Origin: Sneathiella glossodoripedis JCM 23214
GTDB lineage: Bacteria; Pseudomonadota; Alphaproteobacteria; Sneathiellales; Sneathiellaceae
Assembly: GCF_000616095.1 (NCBI RefSeq)
Contig: NZ_BAMS01000001.1
Coordinates: 744,001-808,000 of the forward strand
Length of the DNA stretch: 64,000 nucleotides
Reading direction: 5' to 3'
Below are positions 37,521 through 46,165 of this stretch, in pieces; the first letter of the stretch is position 1, and each line of letters starts with the position of its first letter. A program made the position numbers and the translations under genes. The notes below the pieces were generated by a model. That model had not been told where the DNA came from, ran no database searches, and saw nothing but the letters and a program-made list of their open reading frames with translations.

Positions 37521-37706
37521 TTATAAAACGACTTGGGTTTTCTTCATAAGCTGCTCAATCAAGTCCACAACCTGAACATTTACCTTCGCCCTTGCCTGTT
37601 GCATCACAGTTTGAAGATCAGGGTTTTGTAGGTTCATCTGATTGGGGTAAAAGCTATGCAGGGCCTGCATTAACAGGTGCGTGAACCCAGCCTGTAAGGC
37701 CCGCAT
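37521..37706 (-). CDS. Possible small hypothetical protein
   Basis: A 61-codon frame between the livJ terminator and tRNA-Leu. The product begins MRALQAGFTHLL and ends in a helical, amphipathic stretch (KVNVQVVDLIEQLMKKTQVVL) that looks more protein-like than random sequence. No clear ribosome site precedes the ATG. I do not recognise a family, and it may be a chance frame. Confidence 0.3.
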   Translation of the reverse strand: MRALQAGFTHLLMQALHSFYPNQMNLQNPDLQTVMQQARAKVNVQVVDLIEQLMKKTQVVL

Positions 37707-37755
37707 TCATGTCGTCTGAGAACCGGTTTCCAAATATAGATGATATAAAAAGATA

Positions 37756-37841
37756 TGGTGCCCCTGGCCTGACTCGAACAGGCACGCCCTAAGGACAACA
37801 GATTTTGAATCTGTCGCGTCTACCAATTCCGCCACAGGGGC
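37756..37841 (-). tRNA. tRNA-Leu (CAA)
   Basis: On the minus strand the acceptor arm GCCCCTG pairs with CAGGGGC and ACCA is encoded. The anticodon stem ACAGA/TCTGT encloses TTCAAAA, anticodon CAA (codon UUG). A class II long variable arm and a T loop (TTCGAGT) between CCTG and CAGG are present. The length of about 86 nt fits tRNA-Leu. Confidence 0.95.
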
Positions 37842-37926
37842 TAATCCGTGGAAGTAGACGCACTATAGCGATGAATTTAGTGGGGTCAATATCCGCTTTT
37901 CGCTTTTTGCAGAAAAATGAGGCGCA

Positions 37927-38640
37927 TTAGTCGAGAGTTGTCAAAATTGTATAGCCTGAACCCCGGACCGACTTGATCATTTGGGTTTTATTTTCATCAA
38001 TTTCCAGCTTTTGTCTCAAACGCCGAACAAGTGCGTCAATATTGCGACTATTTTCACGCAGTTCTTTGTTAAAGATCTGTTTGCTCAAATGATCCCGGCT
38101 GACAGGTTGGCCCGGTGTTTCCAGCAAAATGCGAAGAAGCTGAAATTCGGCCATTGTAAGAGGAACATCTGAGCCGTCCGGTGCAGCCAGTTTGTGGTGC
38201 GGTAAATCAAGTTCCCAACCGGAAAAATTGACCAGCGTTTTGACGTCAGTATTTTTGCCGTTTTTTTCTTTATTACCGGACGAGCGCCGAATTACACTTT
38301 TGATCCGGGCGAGTAATTCGCGACGATTATAGGGTTTTGCCACATAGTCGTCCGCACCCATTTCCAGACCAATAATCAGATCAACACTTTCACCCTTACC
38401 AGTCAGGATTATAACACCGACATCGGACCTTTCTTTGAGATAGCGTGTCAATGCCAGCCCATCTTCGTCCGGTAGCATTAAATCAAGCAGCACCAGATCG
38501 AAATTATCTGATGCGAACACCTGACGCATTTCTTCTGCTGTCGCAGCTTCGGAGACTATATAATTTTCGCGTTCCAGCGTTTCACGTAATACATCACGTA
38601 ATTCAGCCTCGTCGTCGACAATTAGTATCTTCTGCATCAT
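37927..38640 (-). CDS. OmpR/PhoB-family response regulator (orphan)
   Basis: 237 residues: receiver domain (VDDE at residues 8-11, phosphoacceptor Asp53 in LLDLMLPDEDG, Lys in VAKPY) and a winged-helix DNA-binding domain (LTMAEFQLLRILLETPG ... NIDALVRRLRQKLE ... VRGSGYTI). No sensor kinase gene is adjacent, so the partner is elsewhere. Translation may begin at either of two adjacent Met codons. Confidence 0.92.
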   Translation of the reverse strand: MMQKILIVDDEAELRDVLRETLERENYIVSEAATAEEMRQVFASDNFDLVLLDLMLPDEDGLALTRYLKERSDVGVIILTGKGESVDLIIGLEMGADDYVAKPYNRRELLARIKSVIRRSSGNKEKNGKNTDVKTLVNFSGWELDLPHHKLAAPDGSDVPLTMAEFQLLRILLETPGQPVSRDHLSKQIFNKELRENSRNIDALVRRLRQKLEIDENKTQMIKSVRGSGYTILTTLD

Positions 38641-38876
38641 TGGGGTGTTCTGTCCTCACTCAGAGTTGCGTATAAGGGCACTTTCATCCCACACAACCAT
38701 CCTGTAATAAAAAAGTTACAAAATCAATAGTATGCTTGTATTCAATTAAATTCTTTTCATCTAATAGAGTAAAATCCAAAGGTATCATAACTGAAATCTG
38801 TCCGTTTATAACTTGCGATTTATTTAAAAACTCAATTAGATTGTGACAAGTGTGTATTAGACCTTGGACTTGGTGA

Positions 38877-39458
38877 ATGATTCGTAAACTTTATGATTAT
38901 ACAATGGGCCTTGCTGCCAAACCACAGGCAAAGGGCTTTTTGGCAACAGTTTCATTCATCGAGAGTTCTGTTTTTCCAATCCCACCAGATGTCATGTTAA
39001 TTCCGATGGTATTGGCTAACCGTAAAGAGGCATGGAGAATTGCTGCCATATGCAGTGTCTTTTCTGTGTTGGGCGGCATATTGGGTTATGTGATCGGATA
39101 TTATTTTTTCCAGCTCATTGGAGAGCAGATTATCGCCTTTTATGGCTATCAGGATAAATTCCTGCGCTTTGCCAGCGGATATTCAGAGTGGGGGGGCTGG
39201 ATAGTCGGGTTTTTTGGCCTGACACCCTTTCCCTATAAAGTGATTACCATTGCCAGTGGGGCGGTAAGCCTCAATCTTGGCATGTTTATCTTTGCCTCTG
39301 TCGTCTCTCGCAGCGCCCGGTTTTTTCTCGTTGCATGGTTGTTGCATAAATTTGGGGAGCCAATCCGGGAATTTATCGAAAAATATCTCGGCATACTGAC
39401 GATCCTGTTTTTTATTCTCTTGTTCGGCAGCTTTGTGCTTCTTAAATATGTGTTCTAA
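38877..39458 (+). CDS. yqaA: YqaA/DedA-family membrane protein
   Basis: 193 residues with four to five hydrophobic segments and the SNARE-associated/DedA motif region (FIESSVFPIPPDVMLIPMVLA; GLTPFPYKVITIASGAVSLN). Members are inner-membrane proteins linked to lipid transport and envelope stability. It lies upstream of dsbB and coq7, likely in the same transcript. About 235 bp of A/T-rich DNA with no visible gene precede it. Confidence 0.85.
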   Translation: MIRKLYDYTMGLAAKPQAKGFLATVSFIESSVFPIPPDVMLIPMVLANRKEAWRIAAICSVFSVLGGILGYVIGYYFFQLIGEQIIAFYGYQDKFLRFASGYSEWGGWIVGFFGLTPFPYKVITIASGAVSLNLGMFIFASVVSRSARFFLVAWLLHKFGEPIREFIEKYLGILTILFFILLFGSFVLLKYVF

Positions 39459-39479
39459 CAGGTGGGTGCAGGTGCGGAT

Positions 39480-39992
39480 ATGAGCAGGCTCTATGACAAT
39501 GCGTTGGTGGTTTCACTGTTTGTCAGTGTTGCTGTTTTAGTTGCGGTGTTTGTGGCGCAATATGGGTTCGATCTGAAACCATGTGTTCTATGCGTTTATC
39601 AACGCTGGCCTTATGGCGCAGTTATTCTGTTAAGCATACTTGGCATCCTAGCCTCCCGTTATGTGCAACGAAAATATCTGCTTTTGATATGTGCGCTCGC
39701 TTTTGCCACAACCGCTTCAATTGCCTTTTACCATGTAGGGGTTGAGCAGCACTGGTGGCTGGGAACATCATCCTGTACGGCTGATGCAGGAAAAGTTAAT
39801 TCACTCGCGGAGTTAAAGGCTCAGATTATGGCGGCTCCCATCACCAAATGTGATGAAATTGCATGGCAATTATTTGGCATTTCAATGGCGGGGTATAACT
39901 TTATACTGGCGGCATTAATGGTAATCTTCACGCTTTTGTCTGCTAAACGCGAATTTATGAAAGAGGATGAGCATGACGGCCCAAAAAGTTAG
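39480..39992 (+). CDS. dsbB: Disulfide bond formation protein DsbB
   Basis: About 170 residues, four membrane helices, with the quinone-proximal CxxC (LKPCVLCVYQRWPY) and a second periplasmic Cys pair (SSCTADAGK... ITKCDE). It reoxidises periplasmic DsbA and passes electrons to quinone. I prefer ATG 39480 to the in-frame GTG at 39462. The 3' end overlaps coq7 by 26 bp. Confidence 0.88.
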   Translation: MSRLYDNALVVSLFVSVAVLVAVFVAQYGFDLKPCVLCVYQRWPYGAVILLSILGILASRYVQRKYLLLICALAFATTASIAFYHVGVEQHWWLGTSSCTADAGKVNSLAELKAQIMAAPITKCDEIAWQLFGISMAGYNFILAALMVIFTLLSAKREFMKEDEHDGPKS

Positions 39993-40557
39993 TAAGGAAA
40001 CAGCGAAACGCCGAACTGGCGATGGCCGCCAGCCAGGTGATTTGAACAAGGAAGAGCTTCTTGAGCGAATGATCCGTGTCGATCACGCCGGTGAGTTCGG
40101 AGCAGTCCGCATTTACGAGGGACAATATGCGGTTTTGAAAAACACCGATCAGGCCGAGACCATTAAGCATATGATGGAGCAGGAAGTCGTTCACCGTGAG
40201 AAGTTTGAACAACTGATTTCGGAAAGACGCGTTCGCCCTACTATCCTGTCACCCCTGTGGCACGTTGCCGGATTTGCGCTTGGCGCAGGCACCGCGATGC
40301 TGGGAAAAGAAGCCGCTATGGCATGCACAGAAGCTGTTGAAGAAGTCATCGATGAGCATTATCAGCAACAGATAGAGATGCTTGGGGATGACGAAAAGGA
40401 ACTTAAGGAAACGATCCAGAAATTTCGCGACGAAGAAATCGAGCACCGGGACATCGCCCGGGAAAAAGGGGCTAGTGAAGCCCCGGGCTATGAACTTTTA
40501 ACTGGTGCTGTAAAAGCAGGTTCGAAACTGGCTATTTGGTTATCTTCGCGGGTTTAA
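39967..40557 (+). CDS. coq7: Demethoxyubiquinone hydroxylase Coq7
   Basis: 196 residues, a di-iron carboxylate enzyme for the C6 hydroxylation in ubiquinone synthesis. Iron ligand segments: HAGEFGAVRIYEGQ, EQEVVHREKFE, EEVIDEHYQQQ and DEEIEHRDIA. ATG codons at 39967 and 39973 both lie inside the dsbB coding region. Linkage of a quinone-dependent oxidoreductase and a quinone biosynthesis gene is sensible. Confidence 0.93.
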   Translation: MSMTAQKVSKETAKRRTGDGRQPGDLNKEELLERMIRVDHAGEFGAVRIYEGQYAVLKNTDQAETIKHMMEQEVVHREKFEQLISERRVRPTILSPLWHVAGFALGAGTAMLGKEAAMACTEAVEEVIDEHYQQQIEMLGDDEKELKETIQKFRDEEIEHRDIAREKGASEAPGYELLTGAVKAGSKLAIWLSSRV

Positions 40558-40564
40558 TGCTGCT

Positions 40565-41293
40565 TTAAGGAAAGTCGCAGCGAGTTACTGTAATACTCGC
40601 AAAACTTTGGCGCCCTTTGACAATATTGAAACGGTATTCGTTTGTACCAAAAACCAGACTTTTCTGAATTGGAAGCAGACCTTCCAATTTCTCGCTTCTC
40701 CCGCCCAGTTGGGTAAAGGTGATCGTGACCGCTTTGGTTGGGTCGTACCAGGCTTCCGGTTTCCCTTCTTCATTCAGGGTCGGTTCACCGTCACCGGTAA
40801 CCGTAACAGTTCCATTTCCAAGGCTGATCGAATTGTCAGGGGATTGGTAGATCGGAGTATTGACAATGAAGCGCTTGGTTTCGGGATTTTCATCGCATCT
40901 GCTCTTGTTCTGAACAAGTGAAATCACGTTTAGCAGCCGCGTTGCATCAACACCATCTTCCATTCGCGCTCGCACCAGGTCCAGAATTTCCAGTGTCGGG
41001 CCCGTAGGGATTTCTTTTTCAAATCGATCCCGCCAAGCGCGCGCCTCAGTTAAGGCAGCGCTCTGTTTGTCCATTGCAGCTCTGATTTTTTCATTCAGAT
41101 TAGTGTTTTCCTGCGCCAGGATATCAAGTTGATCCTGATAATTGGCAACACGTCTGTCGGCTTCGGATTGGCCTTCAAAATATCCATAAGCGCCCGCACC
41201 ACCCAGAAGGCAAATATAGAACAGGAACTTAAAAAATTTATTGCGGCGCTCCCGCGCCTTTTTCTTTTCAGAAAGGCCTAGTCCGTAATTCAT
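40565..41293 (-). CDS. Conserved-looking membrane-anchored protein, function unknown
   Basis: 242 residues: a basic cytoplasmic start (SEKKKARERRNK), one membrane helix (FLFYICLLGGAGAYGYF), a coiled-coil stretch (residues 45-90, YQDQLDILAQENTNLNEKI) and a C-terminal soluble domain with two Cys that could pair (NKSRCDENPE and VTRCDFP). The architecture suggests a periplasmic-facing protein anchored in the inner membrane. I do not recognise the family. It converges on coq7. Confidence 0.7.
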   Translation of the reverse strand: MNYGLGLSEKKKARERRNKFFKFLFYICLLGGAGAYGYFEGQSEADRRVANYQDQLDILAQENTNLNEKIRAAMDKQSAALTEARAWRDRFEKEIPTGPTLEILDLVRARMEDGVDATRLLNVISLVQNKSRCDENPETKRFIVNTPIYQSPDNSISLGNGTVTVTGDGEPTLNEEGKPEAWYDPTKAVTITFTQLGGRSEKLEGLLPIQKSLVFGTNEYRFNIVKGRQSFASITVTRCDFP

Positions 41294-41409
41294 GATGTTG
41301 TCACTGTTACTGGAAAAATACGAGGAATATCTACGCCCTGTATTACTAGGTCAACTGATCAAACGCAAGAGAGGAGGTTTGTTCTGTAACAATTGATCGG
41401 TATTTAGGT

Positions 41410-41961
41410 CTAATCCAGCAACTCTGCGTCCCAATATAGAAAGTCTCTCCAGCTCTCATGTAAATAGTTTGGAGGAAAATGACGTCCCATTTCATTGAGG
41501 TTTTCAGCAGATGGAATATAGGGCTTAATTTTTGGAAACATGCGCGCTTCCTTCGGAAGGCGTCCGCCTTTTTGCATGTTACATTTTGCGCAGGCAGTTG
41601 TAATATTCTGCCACGATGTTTGACCACCTAGGCGTCTGGGAAGTACATGATCGAATGTCAGATCATCTTCAGATCCACAATACTGACAGGTAAACCCGTC
41701 TCGTAAAAACAGATTAAATCGTGTGAAAGCAGGTTGTCGTTTGCGTTGAACATATCGTTTCAGACAGATGACACTTGGAAGGCGCATTTCGAAAGTAGGC
41801 GAGTGCACCACACGGTCATATTCAGAAACTATATTAACCCGACCCAGAAATACTGACTTTAGCGCATCCTGCCATGACCACAGCGATAAGGGAAAATAGC
41901 TGAGGGGGCGGTAATCTGCGTTTAAAACCAGAGCAGGAAAATGTTCTGCTGACGCTGTCAC
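41410..41961 (-). CDS. HNH endonuclease family protein
   Basis: 183 residues. The HNH/zinc core is RDGFTCQYCGSEDDLTFDHVLPRRLGGQTSWQNITTACAKCNMQKGGR, with CxxC pairs and the DH of the beta-beta-alpha metal motif. The N-terminal VLNADYRPLSYFPLSLWSWQDALK is typical of the widespread stand-alone HNH family found in most bacteria. It is probably a housekeeping nuclease of unknown target rather than a mobile homing enzyme, because no intron or intein is present. Confidence 0.88.
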   Translation of the reverse strand: MTASAEHFPALVLNADYRPLSYFPLSLWSWQDALKSVFLGRVNIVSEYDRVVHSPTFEMRLPSVICLKRYVQRKRQPAFTRFNLFLRDGFTCQYCGSEDDLTFDHVLPRRLGGQTSWQNITTACAKCNMQKGGRLPKEARMFPKIKPYIPSAENLNEMGRHFPPNYLHESWRDFLYWDAELLD

Positions 41962-42090
41962 TGATCACAAGCCTCTTGTAAGGATAGGTGATAACAGTAG
42001 TTTGGCGCGCAATGACTAAAAAATCAAACCCTAATACAGTATTTTGTGTTAATCTTTTGTGACCCTACTGTATATCGGGCGGATTGCGGG

Positions 42091-42723
42091 TTATTTGCCC
42101 AAACGGGTCGATGGCTTTACCACATCAGAATAATATCGCCAGAGAATTCGCGCACCTAATGTGCGATAGGGGCGTAGCGGTTCTGAATACGCATCCATTA
42201 ATGACACATCGGGCCGTGTATCGAGATTTTTTAAATGTTGCATCGCTGTTTGCAGGGCGACATCCCCAGCGGGCCAAATATCCTGCCGGTTCAGGCAACT
42301 AATAAGATAAATCTCAGCAGTCCAGCGGCCAATCCCTTTAACCGAAATCAACGCGTCAATTGCGTCCTGGTCGCTAAAATCTGACAGCGCATCCAAATCA
42401 AGACGCCCCTCCAGAATTTCGTTGGCGAGTGAAAGGCAATATCGGGCTTTTGGATGGCTGAGCCCAAATGACTTCAATTCATCCTCTTGATAACCCAAGA
42501 GGGTTATTGGGGTAAAAGGAGATACCGCGTCGGTCAACCTTTTCCATATAGATGCAGCACTGGCCAGAGAGACTTGCTGTTCTATAATAATCTGGCATAA
42601 ATGCTTAAAACCAGCTGGTTTGTAGCGACTCGGAAGAGGAGAAATCAATCCAAGAGCGCGTTCAAAGTCTAGATCATTACGGCGGATGTGGTCGATGGCT
42701 TCAGCACATGGTTCATCACGCAT
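42091..42723 (-). CDS. AlkA-like DNA-3-methyladenine glycosylase II
   Basis: 210 residues from ATG 42723, whose codon lies just past the ctpA stop (TGA-A-ATG), indicating translational coupling. A longer start at 42816 would run through ctpA. The HhH-GPD core is SVKGIGRWTAEIYLISCL followed by the catalytic Asp in WPAGDVAL. It excises alkylated bases in base-excision repair. The N-terminal domain of full-length AlkA is reduced, as in other short bacterial homologues. Confidence 0.85.
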   Translation of the reverse strand: MRDEPCAEAIDHIRRNDLDFERALGLISPLPSRYKPAGFKHLCQIIIEQQVSLASAASIWKRLTDAVSPFTPITLLGYQEDELKSFGLSHPKARYCLSLANEILEGRLDLDALSDFSDQDAIDALISVKGIGRWTAEIYLISCLNRQDIWPAGDVALQTAMQHLKNLDTRPDVSLMDAYSEPLRPYRTLGARILWRYYSDVVKPSTRLGK

Positions 42724-42724
42724 T

Positions 42725-44011
42725 TCATTGCATATTGGCTGTTGCCGCTGTCTGAACAGATAAGTGGCAATTGAGAACGGATCCGGCCCGTGCGATGGGT
42801 GCCAGTTCATCTTCATTTGCCTGTGAAGAGTCAGTAATGTCGGGTTTTATGCCTACTCCATTGAAAGAGGCTTTACCTCCTGCGGTAAAGCGACCGGTTG
42901 TCAGGCGAAGGCCACCCCCATTGTCCAGATCAAACAATGTTTGCATGGTGCCTTTTCCATAACTGGTTTGGCCCATAATCTTGGCGCGCTCCTGTCCCTG
43001 CAAGGCCCCTGCAACAATCTCAGCGGCAGAGGCGGAACCATTGTTGATCAGAACAACAATGGGTTTTCCGTTGATGCGGTCGCCAGGTACGGCATCTTCT
43101 TTGGAAAAAGCGTGACCTCTGTTTTCAGCGGCAAAAATATTGCCCTGTTCCAAAAACTGATCGGCTACATCGACAGCGGATGTGACAAGACCGCCCGGGT
43201 TATTGCGCATGTCCAGAATTACGCCGCAAAGAGAGCTGCCTAATTTGGCGTTAAACACGTCGAGTGCCTCATCAACACTCTCCGAGGTTTTGCGATTGAA
43301 TGTCTGGATACGAATATATCCAACATCTCCATCAACACGATATTCTACCGGTTCGATGTCGACAGCTTGGCGTCGGATTTTCAGCCGAATAGGTTCTGAA
43401 ATATTTTCGCGTACTATCGTTAGCTCCGCCAACGATCCTTCCGGGCCACGCAATTTTTCAACTGCTTTAATCAGGGACAGGCCCTTGATGGGCGATCCAT
43501 TAAGGTGAGAAATGATATCGTTGGGTTGAATGCCTGCTTTTTCTGCGGGTGATCCTTTGATCGGTGTAATTACCGTCAATTTACCATCTCGCATTTCAAT
43601 TCGAACGCCAAATCCGACAAACTTACCTTCAAGATTATCCTGATACCTTTGGTAGGCTTCGGGAGTCATGTAAGCTGAATAGGGGTCGAGGGACGAGAGG
43701 ACTGCATTAATCGCCAAAGTGAGGGCTTCTTCGTCACTTTCACGGCCCATTGCCAACTCTTTCAGTGCCACATCAACAAGTTTATCGGGGTCGACTTCAT
43801 CGACATAACGCTCTTTCATACGCAACAATGCTTCTGAAAAAACTTTGCGGTCACTGCGCGTAAACTCACCATGTATCGGGTCACTGTTATATTCAGCTAC
43901 GAACCGTTCTAACGCACCTTCTATTGATCTGTCCTTAGCAAAGGGCAGGGTGCAGGCGGTCAGTAGCAGAATTACATTTGCAACTATTAAGGTTTTGCGA
44001 AGCATTGGCAC
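42725..44011 (-). CDS. ctpA: C-terminal processing peptidase (S41), lipoprotein
   Basis: 428 residues. Lipobox LLTAC follows a short hydrophobic signal, so it is probably a lipoprotein. An N-terminal helical region precedes a PDZ domain (GFGVRIEMRDGKLTVITPIKGSPAEKAGIQPND). The S41 protease domain has the catalytic Ser in NNGSASAAEIVAG and Lys in SYGKGTMQ. It cleaves C-termini of periplasmic or envelope substrates. Downstream gene alkA-like is coupled. Confidence 0.92.
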   Translation of the reverse strand: MPMLRKTLIVANVILLLTACTLPFAKDRSIEGALERFVAEYNSDPIHGEFTRSDRKVFSEALLRMKERYVDEVDPDKLVDVALKELAMGRESDEEALTLAINAVLSSLDPYSAYMTPEAYQRYQDNLEGKFVGFGVRIEMRDGKLTVITPIKGSPAEKAGIQPNDIISHLNGSPIKGLSLIKAVEKLRGPEGSLAELTIVRENISEPIRLKIRRQAVDIEPVEYRVDGDVGYIRIQTFNRKTSESVDEALDVFNAKLGSSLCGVILDMRNNPGGLVTSAVDVADQFLEQGNIFAAENRGHAFSKEDAVPGDRINGKPIVVLINNGSASAAEIVAGALQGQERAKIMGQTSYGKGTMQTLFDLDNGGGLRLTTGRFTAGGKASFNGVGIKPDITDSSQANEDELAPIARAGSVLNCHLSVQTAATANMQ

Positions 44012-44133
44012 CCGAAGAGAGTTAATAAACTGTTAATTAAGCTAGCCACTCGTCGTCCTTGTTGCAAGGGAAGTTGCGTAAAATTCTGATTTTCCAGTTC
44101 TGTTTTTGCACACATGAGGTTAAAACAGCGTTT

Positions 44134-44988
44134 ATGACAATCGTAACCCGTTTTGCCCCCAGCCCTACCGGCTATTTACATGTTGGTCACGCTTACTCTG
44201 CATCCCTTGCTTATCAAAAAGCGAAGGGCGCGGGGGGGCGATTCATTCTGCGAATGGAAGATATCGACGGCACCAGGTGCCGGGCGGAATTCGAAGATGC
44301 AATTTTCGAGGATCTCGCCTGGATCGGCCTTGAATGGGAGCAACCTGTTCGGCGCCAAAGTGAGCATTTGGATGACTATGCCGCTGTGTTGGAGCGCTTG
44401 TTTGCACAGGAACTGATTTATCCCTGTTTTTGCACGCGCAAAGAAATTGCCGCCGAGATTGCCAGAAGTCATTCCGCGCCGCATGGCCCCGATGGCCCGC
44501 TTTATCCCGGAACCTGCAAGGAACTGAGCGCGGATGAACGCGAAGCGAATTTTTCAAAAGGACTGCCATACGCATTGCGATTGGATATGAGCAAGGCCCT
44601 CGACAAAGCGGATGTATCTTCACTGTACTTTGAAGAATTAGACAAGGGTTTCATTCAATGCGATCCAGAGCGTTTTGGCGATGTCGTCCTGGCCCGCAAG
44701 GAAACCCCTACAAGTTACCATCTAGCAGTAACTTTGGATGATGCCTTGCAGGGAGTTTCACTGGTTGTTCGCGGACAGGATCTGTTTGAAGCGACGCATC
44801 TGCACCGGCTTTTGCAGCATTTGCTTGCATTACCTACTCCCAAATATCTGCATCATGGGCTGGTAAGTGATATAAAAGGTCGCCGGCTAGCTAAACGCGA
44901 CAAATCTGCCACCCTTAAAGATATGCGCGAAAACGGCTACAGCCCCGAAGACATCAGAAAGTTGATCGGCTTCTCTGTTAAATATTAG
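44134..44988 (+). CDS. gluQ: Glutamyl-Q tRNA(Asp) synthetase
   Basis: 284 residues starting at ATG 44134 (MTIVTRFAPSPTGYLHVGHA). It is the class I catalytic core with the HIGH-like HVGHA and KMSKS-like LAKRDKS motifs and the Cys-rich segment PCFCTRKE, but no anticodon-binding domain; the short length separates it from GltX. It attaches glutamate to queuosine of tRNA-Asp. The frame continues upstream to 44059, but conservation begins here. Confidence 0.92.
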   Translation: MTIVTRFAPSPTGYLHVGHAYSASLAYQKAKGAGGRFILRMEDIDGTRCRAEFEDAIFEDLAWIGLEWEQPVRRQSEHLDDYAAVLERLFAQELIYPCFCTRKEIAAEIARSHSAPHGPDGPLYPGTCKELSADEREANFSKGLPYALRLDMSKALDKADVSSLYFEELDKGFIQCDPERFGDVVLARKETPTSYHLAVTLDDALQGVSLVVRGQDLFEATHLHRLLQHLLALPTPKYLHHGLVSDIKGRRLAKRDKSATLKDMRENGYSPEDIRKLIGFSVKY

Positions 44989-45043
44989 ATTTACATGAAT
45001 GAAAAGTGCTATGCTGGTGTAAAGACAATCGAAAGTGGTAATC

Positions 45044-45817
45044 ATGTCTTTAACCTGTGTCAAACGTTGGATGATTGGTGCTGCTGTGCTGTGCCAGATC
45101 GTTTTTGCGCTTCAGCCCTTGGATGCTTACGCCAATGACTGCGTAGAAATGCGTGCTTCGGGCCCGCCTGTTTGGCCGCCCTATGTTATCCCGGGCAAGG
45201 ATAGTAAGTTGCGGCACGGAATTGCTTTTGATTTGGCCAAAAACATATTTTCTGGCCTCAACGTTAAATTTGTACAGGACGCTCCCAAGCCATGGCGCCG
45301 CGTTGTCAGGGAATTGAAAAATGGGGATATCGATTTTGTAGTTGCGATTTTGGATGATGCTGAGCGGCGTGAGCATTTCGAATACTCCATCCCGTGGACG
45401 TTTGACACCTACGCGGTCATTAAACTGCGGGGCGGTGACTGGGATTACAGTTCTGTAGAAAGTCTAAAAGGGCGCCTTGGTGCGTATTATTCTGGGATCA
45501 GATTACCCCCTCCGTTGAACAAGATTATGACCGATGGATATAAAGTTGCATCGGTATCAATCGTCCGTAACCTGTACCGCATTTTATTGGAACGGCGTGT
45601 TGATTATCTGGTGGTGTCGGTGAAGTCTTTTTTTGAACTGATGCCCGACATTTACGAGAGAGAGGAGTTCCAGATCTTGGAAAAATCCTCAGTTCATTTG
45701 CCAATACATATGGCTTTTTCCCTAAAATCGAAATGCCGAAAATATCTAAACAGTTTGAATGCGGCGCTGCGAGACTATCGAGCGAAAACAGGGGTTGGGC
45801 GCGACCAGGTAAATTAA
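45044..45817 (+). CDS. Orphan periplasmic solute-binding protein (SBP family 3)
   Basis: About 257 residues with a signal peptide (WMIGAAVLCQIVFALQPLDAYA) and an amino-acid-type binding fold (RHGIAFDLAKNIFSGLNVKFVQ; RRVVRELKNGDIDFVVAILDDAERREHFEYS). I start at ATG 45044. No permease is linked. It is similar in kind to the protein at 15205, so this genome has several stand-alone binding proteins. It borders the variable patch to its right. Confidence 0.78.
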   Translation: MSLTCVKRWMIGAAVLCQIVFALQPLDAYANDCVEMRASGPPVWPPYVIPGKDSKLRHGIAFDLAKNIFSGLNVKFVQDAPKPWRRVVRELKNGDIDFVVAILDDAERREHFEYSIPWTFDTYAVIKLRGGDWDYSSVESLKGRLGAYYSGIRLPPPLNKIMTDGYKVASVSIVRNLYRILLERRVDYLVVSVKSFFELMPDIYEREEFQILEKSSVHLPIHMAFSLKSKCRKYLNSLNAALRDYRAKTGVGRDQVN

Positions 45818-45862
45818 ATTCACGAGTGAAAAGGAAATATTGCTCCGATAACTGGGCGTTGG

Positions 45863-45994
45863 ATGGATGCAATGATTACACCGATTTACCCGGCTCTAGT
45901 GGCTATCTTGATGGTGATAATGTCAACCTTGATTGCCATTGCACGTCGGCGCAATCTCGTTTCAATAGGAGATTCGCACCGAGTAACCAGATAA
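45863..45994 (+). pseudogene. Truncated, decayed MAPEG-family gene
   Basis: A 43-codon frame gives MITPIYPALVAILMVIMSTL followed by IAIARRRNLVSIGD, the N-terminal helix and loop of a MAPEG (glutathione/eicosanoid-type membrane) protein of about 130 residues. It stops where the family continues with an Arg-rich, Phe-containing second segment. In another frame just downstream, IREQFSKFSII (about 45990-46022) resembles that next segment. The remaining ~90 residues are not found before 46166. I read it as a gene remnant. Confidence 0.5.
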
Positions 45995-46142
45995 GAGAAC
46001 AGTTTAGCAAATTTTCAATAATTAGGTGATATATTGTAACTTAATAATGTAAAAATATCTCATAACATCGAATTATGTAGATAATGTCCGGCCTGATAAC
46101 TATTCTTATATTAGAGAGCCCCGAATTTTCTAAAGGAGAAGA

Positions 46143-46160
46143 ATGTTTAATTTGGAGTAA
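46143..46160 (+). other. Five-codon minicistron before the 211-residue hypothetical gene
   Basis: AAAGGAG (46132-46138) is followed by ATG TTT AAT TTG GAG TAA. Its GGAG and stop lie just ahead of the next ATG at 46166. This could be a translational-coupling leader or coincidence. Confidence 0.25.
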
Positions 46161-46165
46161 GTGAA

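Noticed and set aside
41410-41961. HNH protein as a homing endonuclease or mobile element
   Set aside because: It is the widespread stand-alone HNH family, with no intron, intein or transposase nearby.
45733-46029. 98-codon frame spanning the end of the binding-protein gene and the MAPEG remnant
   Set aside because: It overlaps the real SBP coding region in another frame. Only its last part holds a MAPEG-like scrap.
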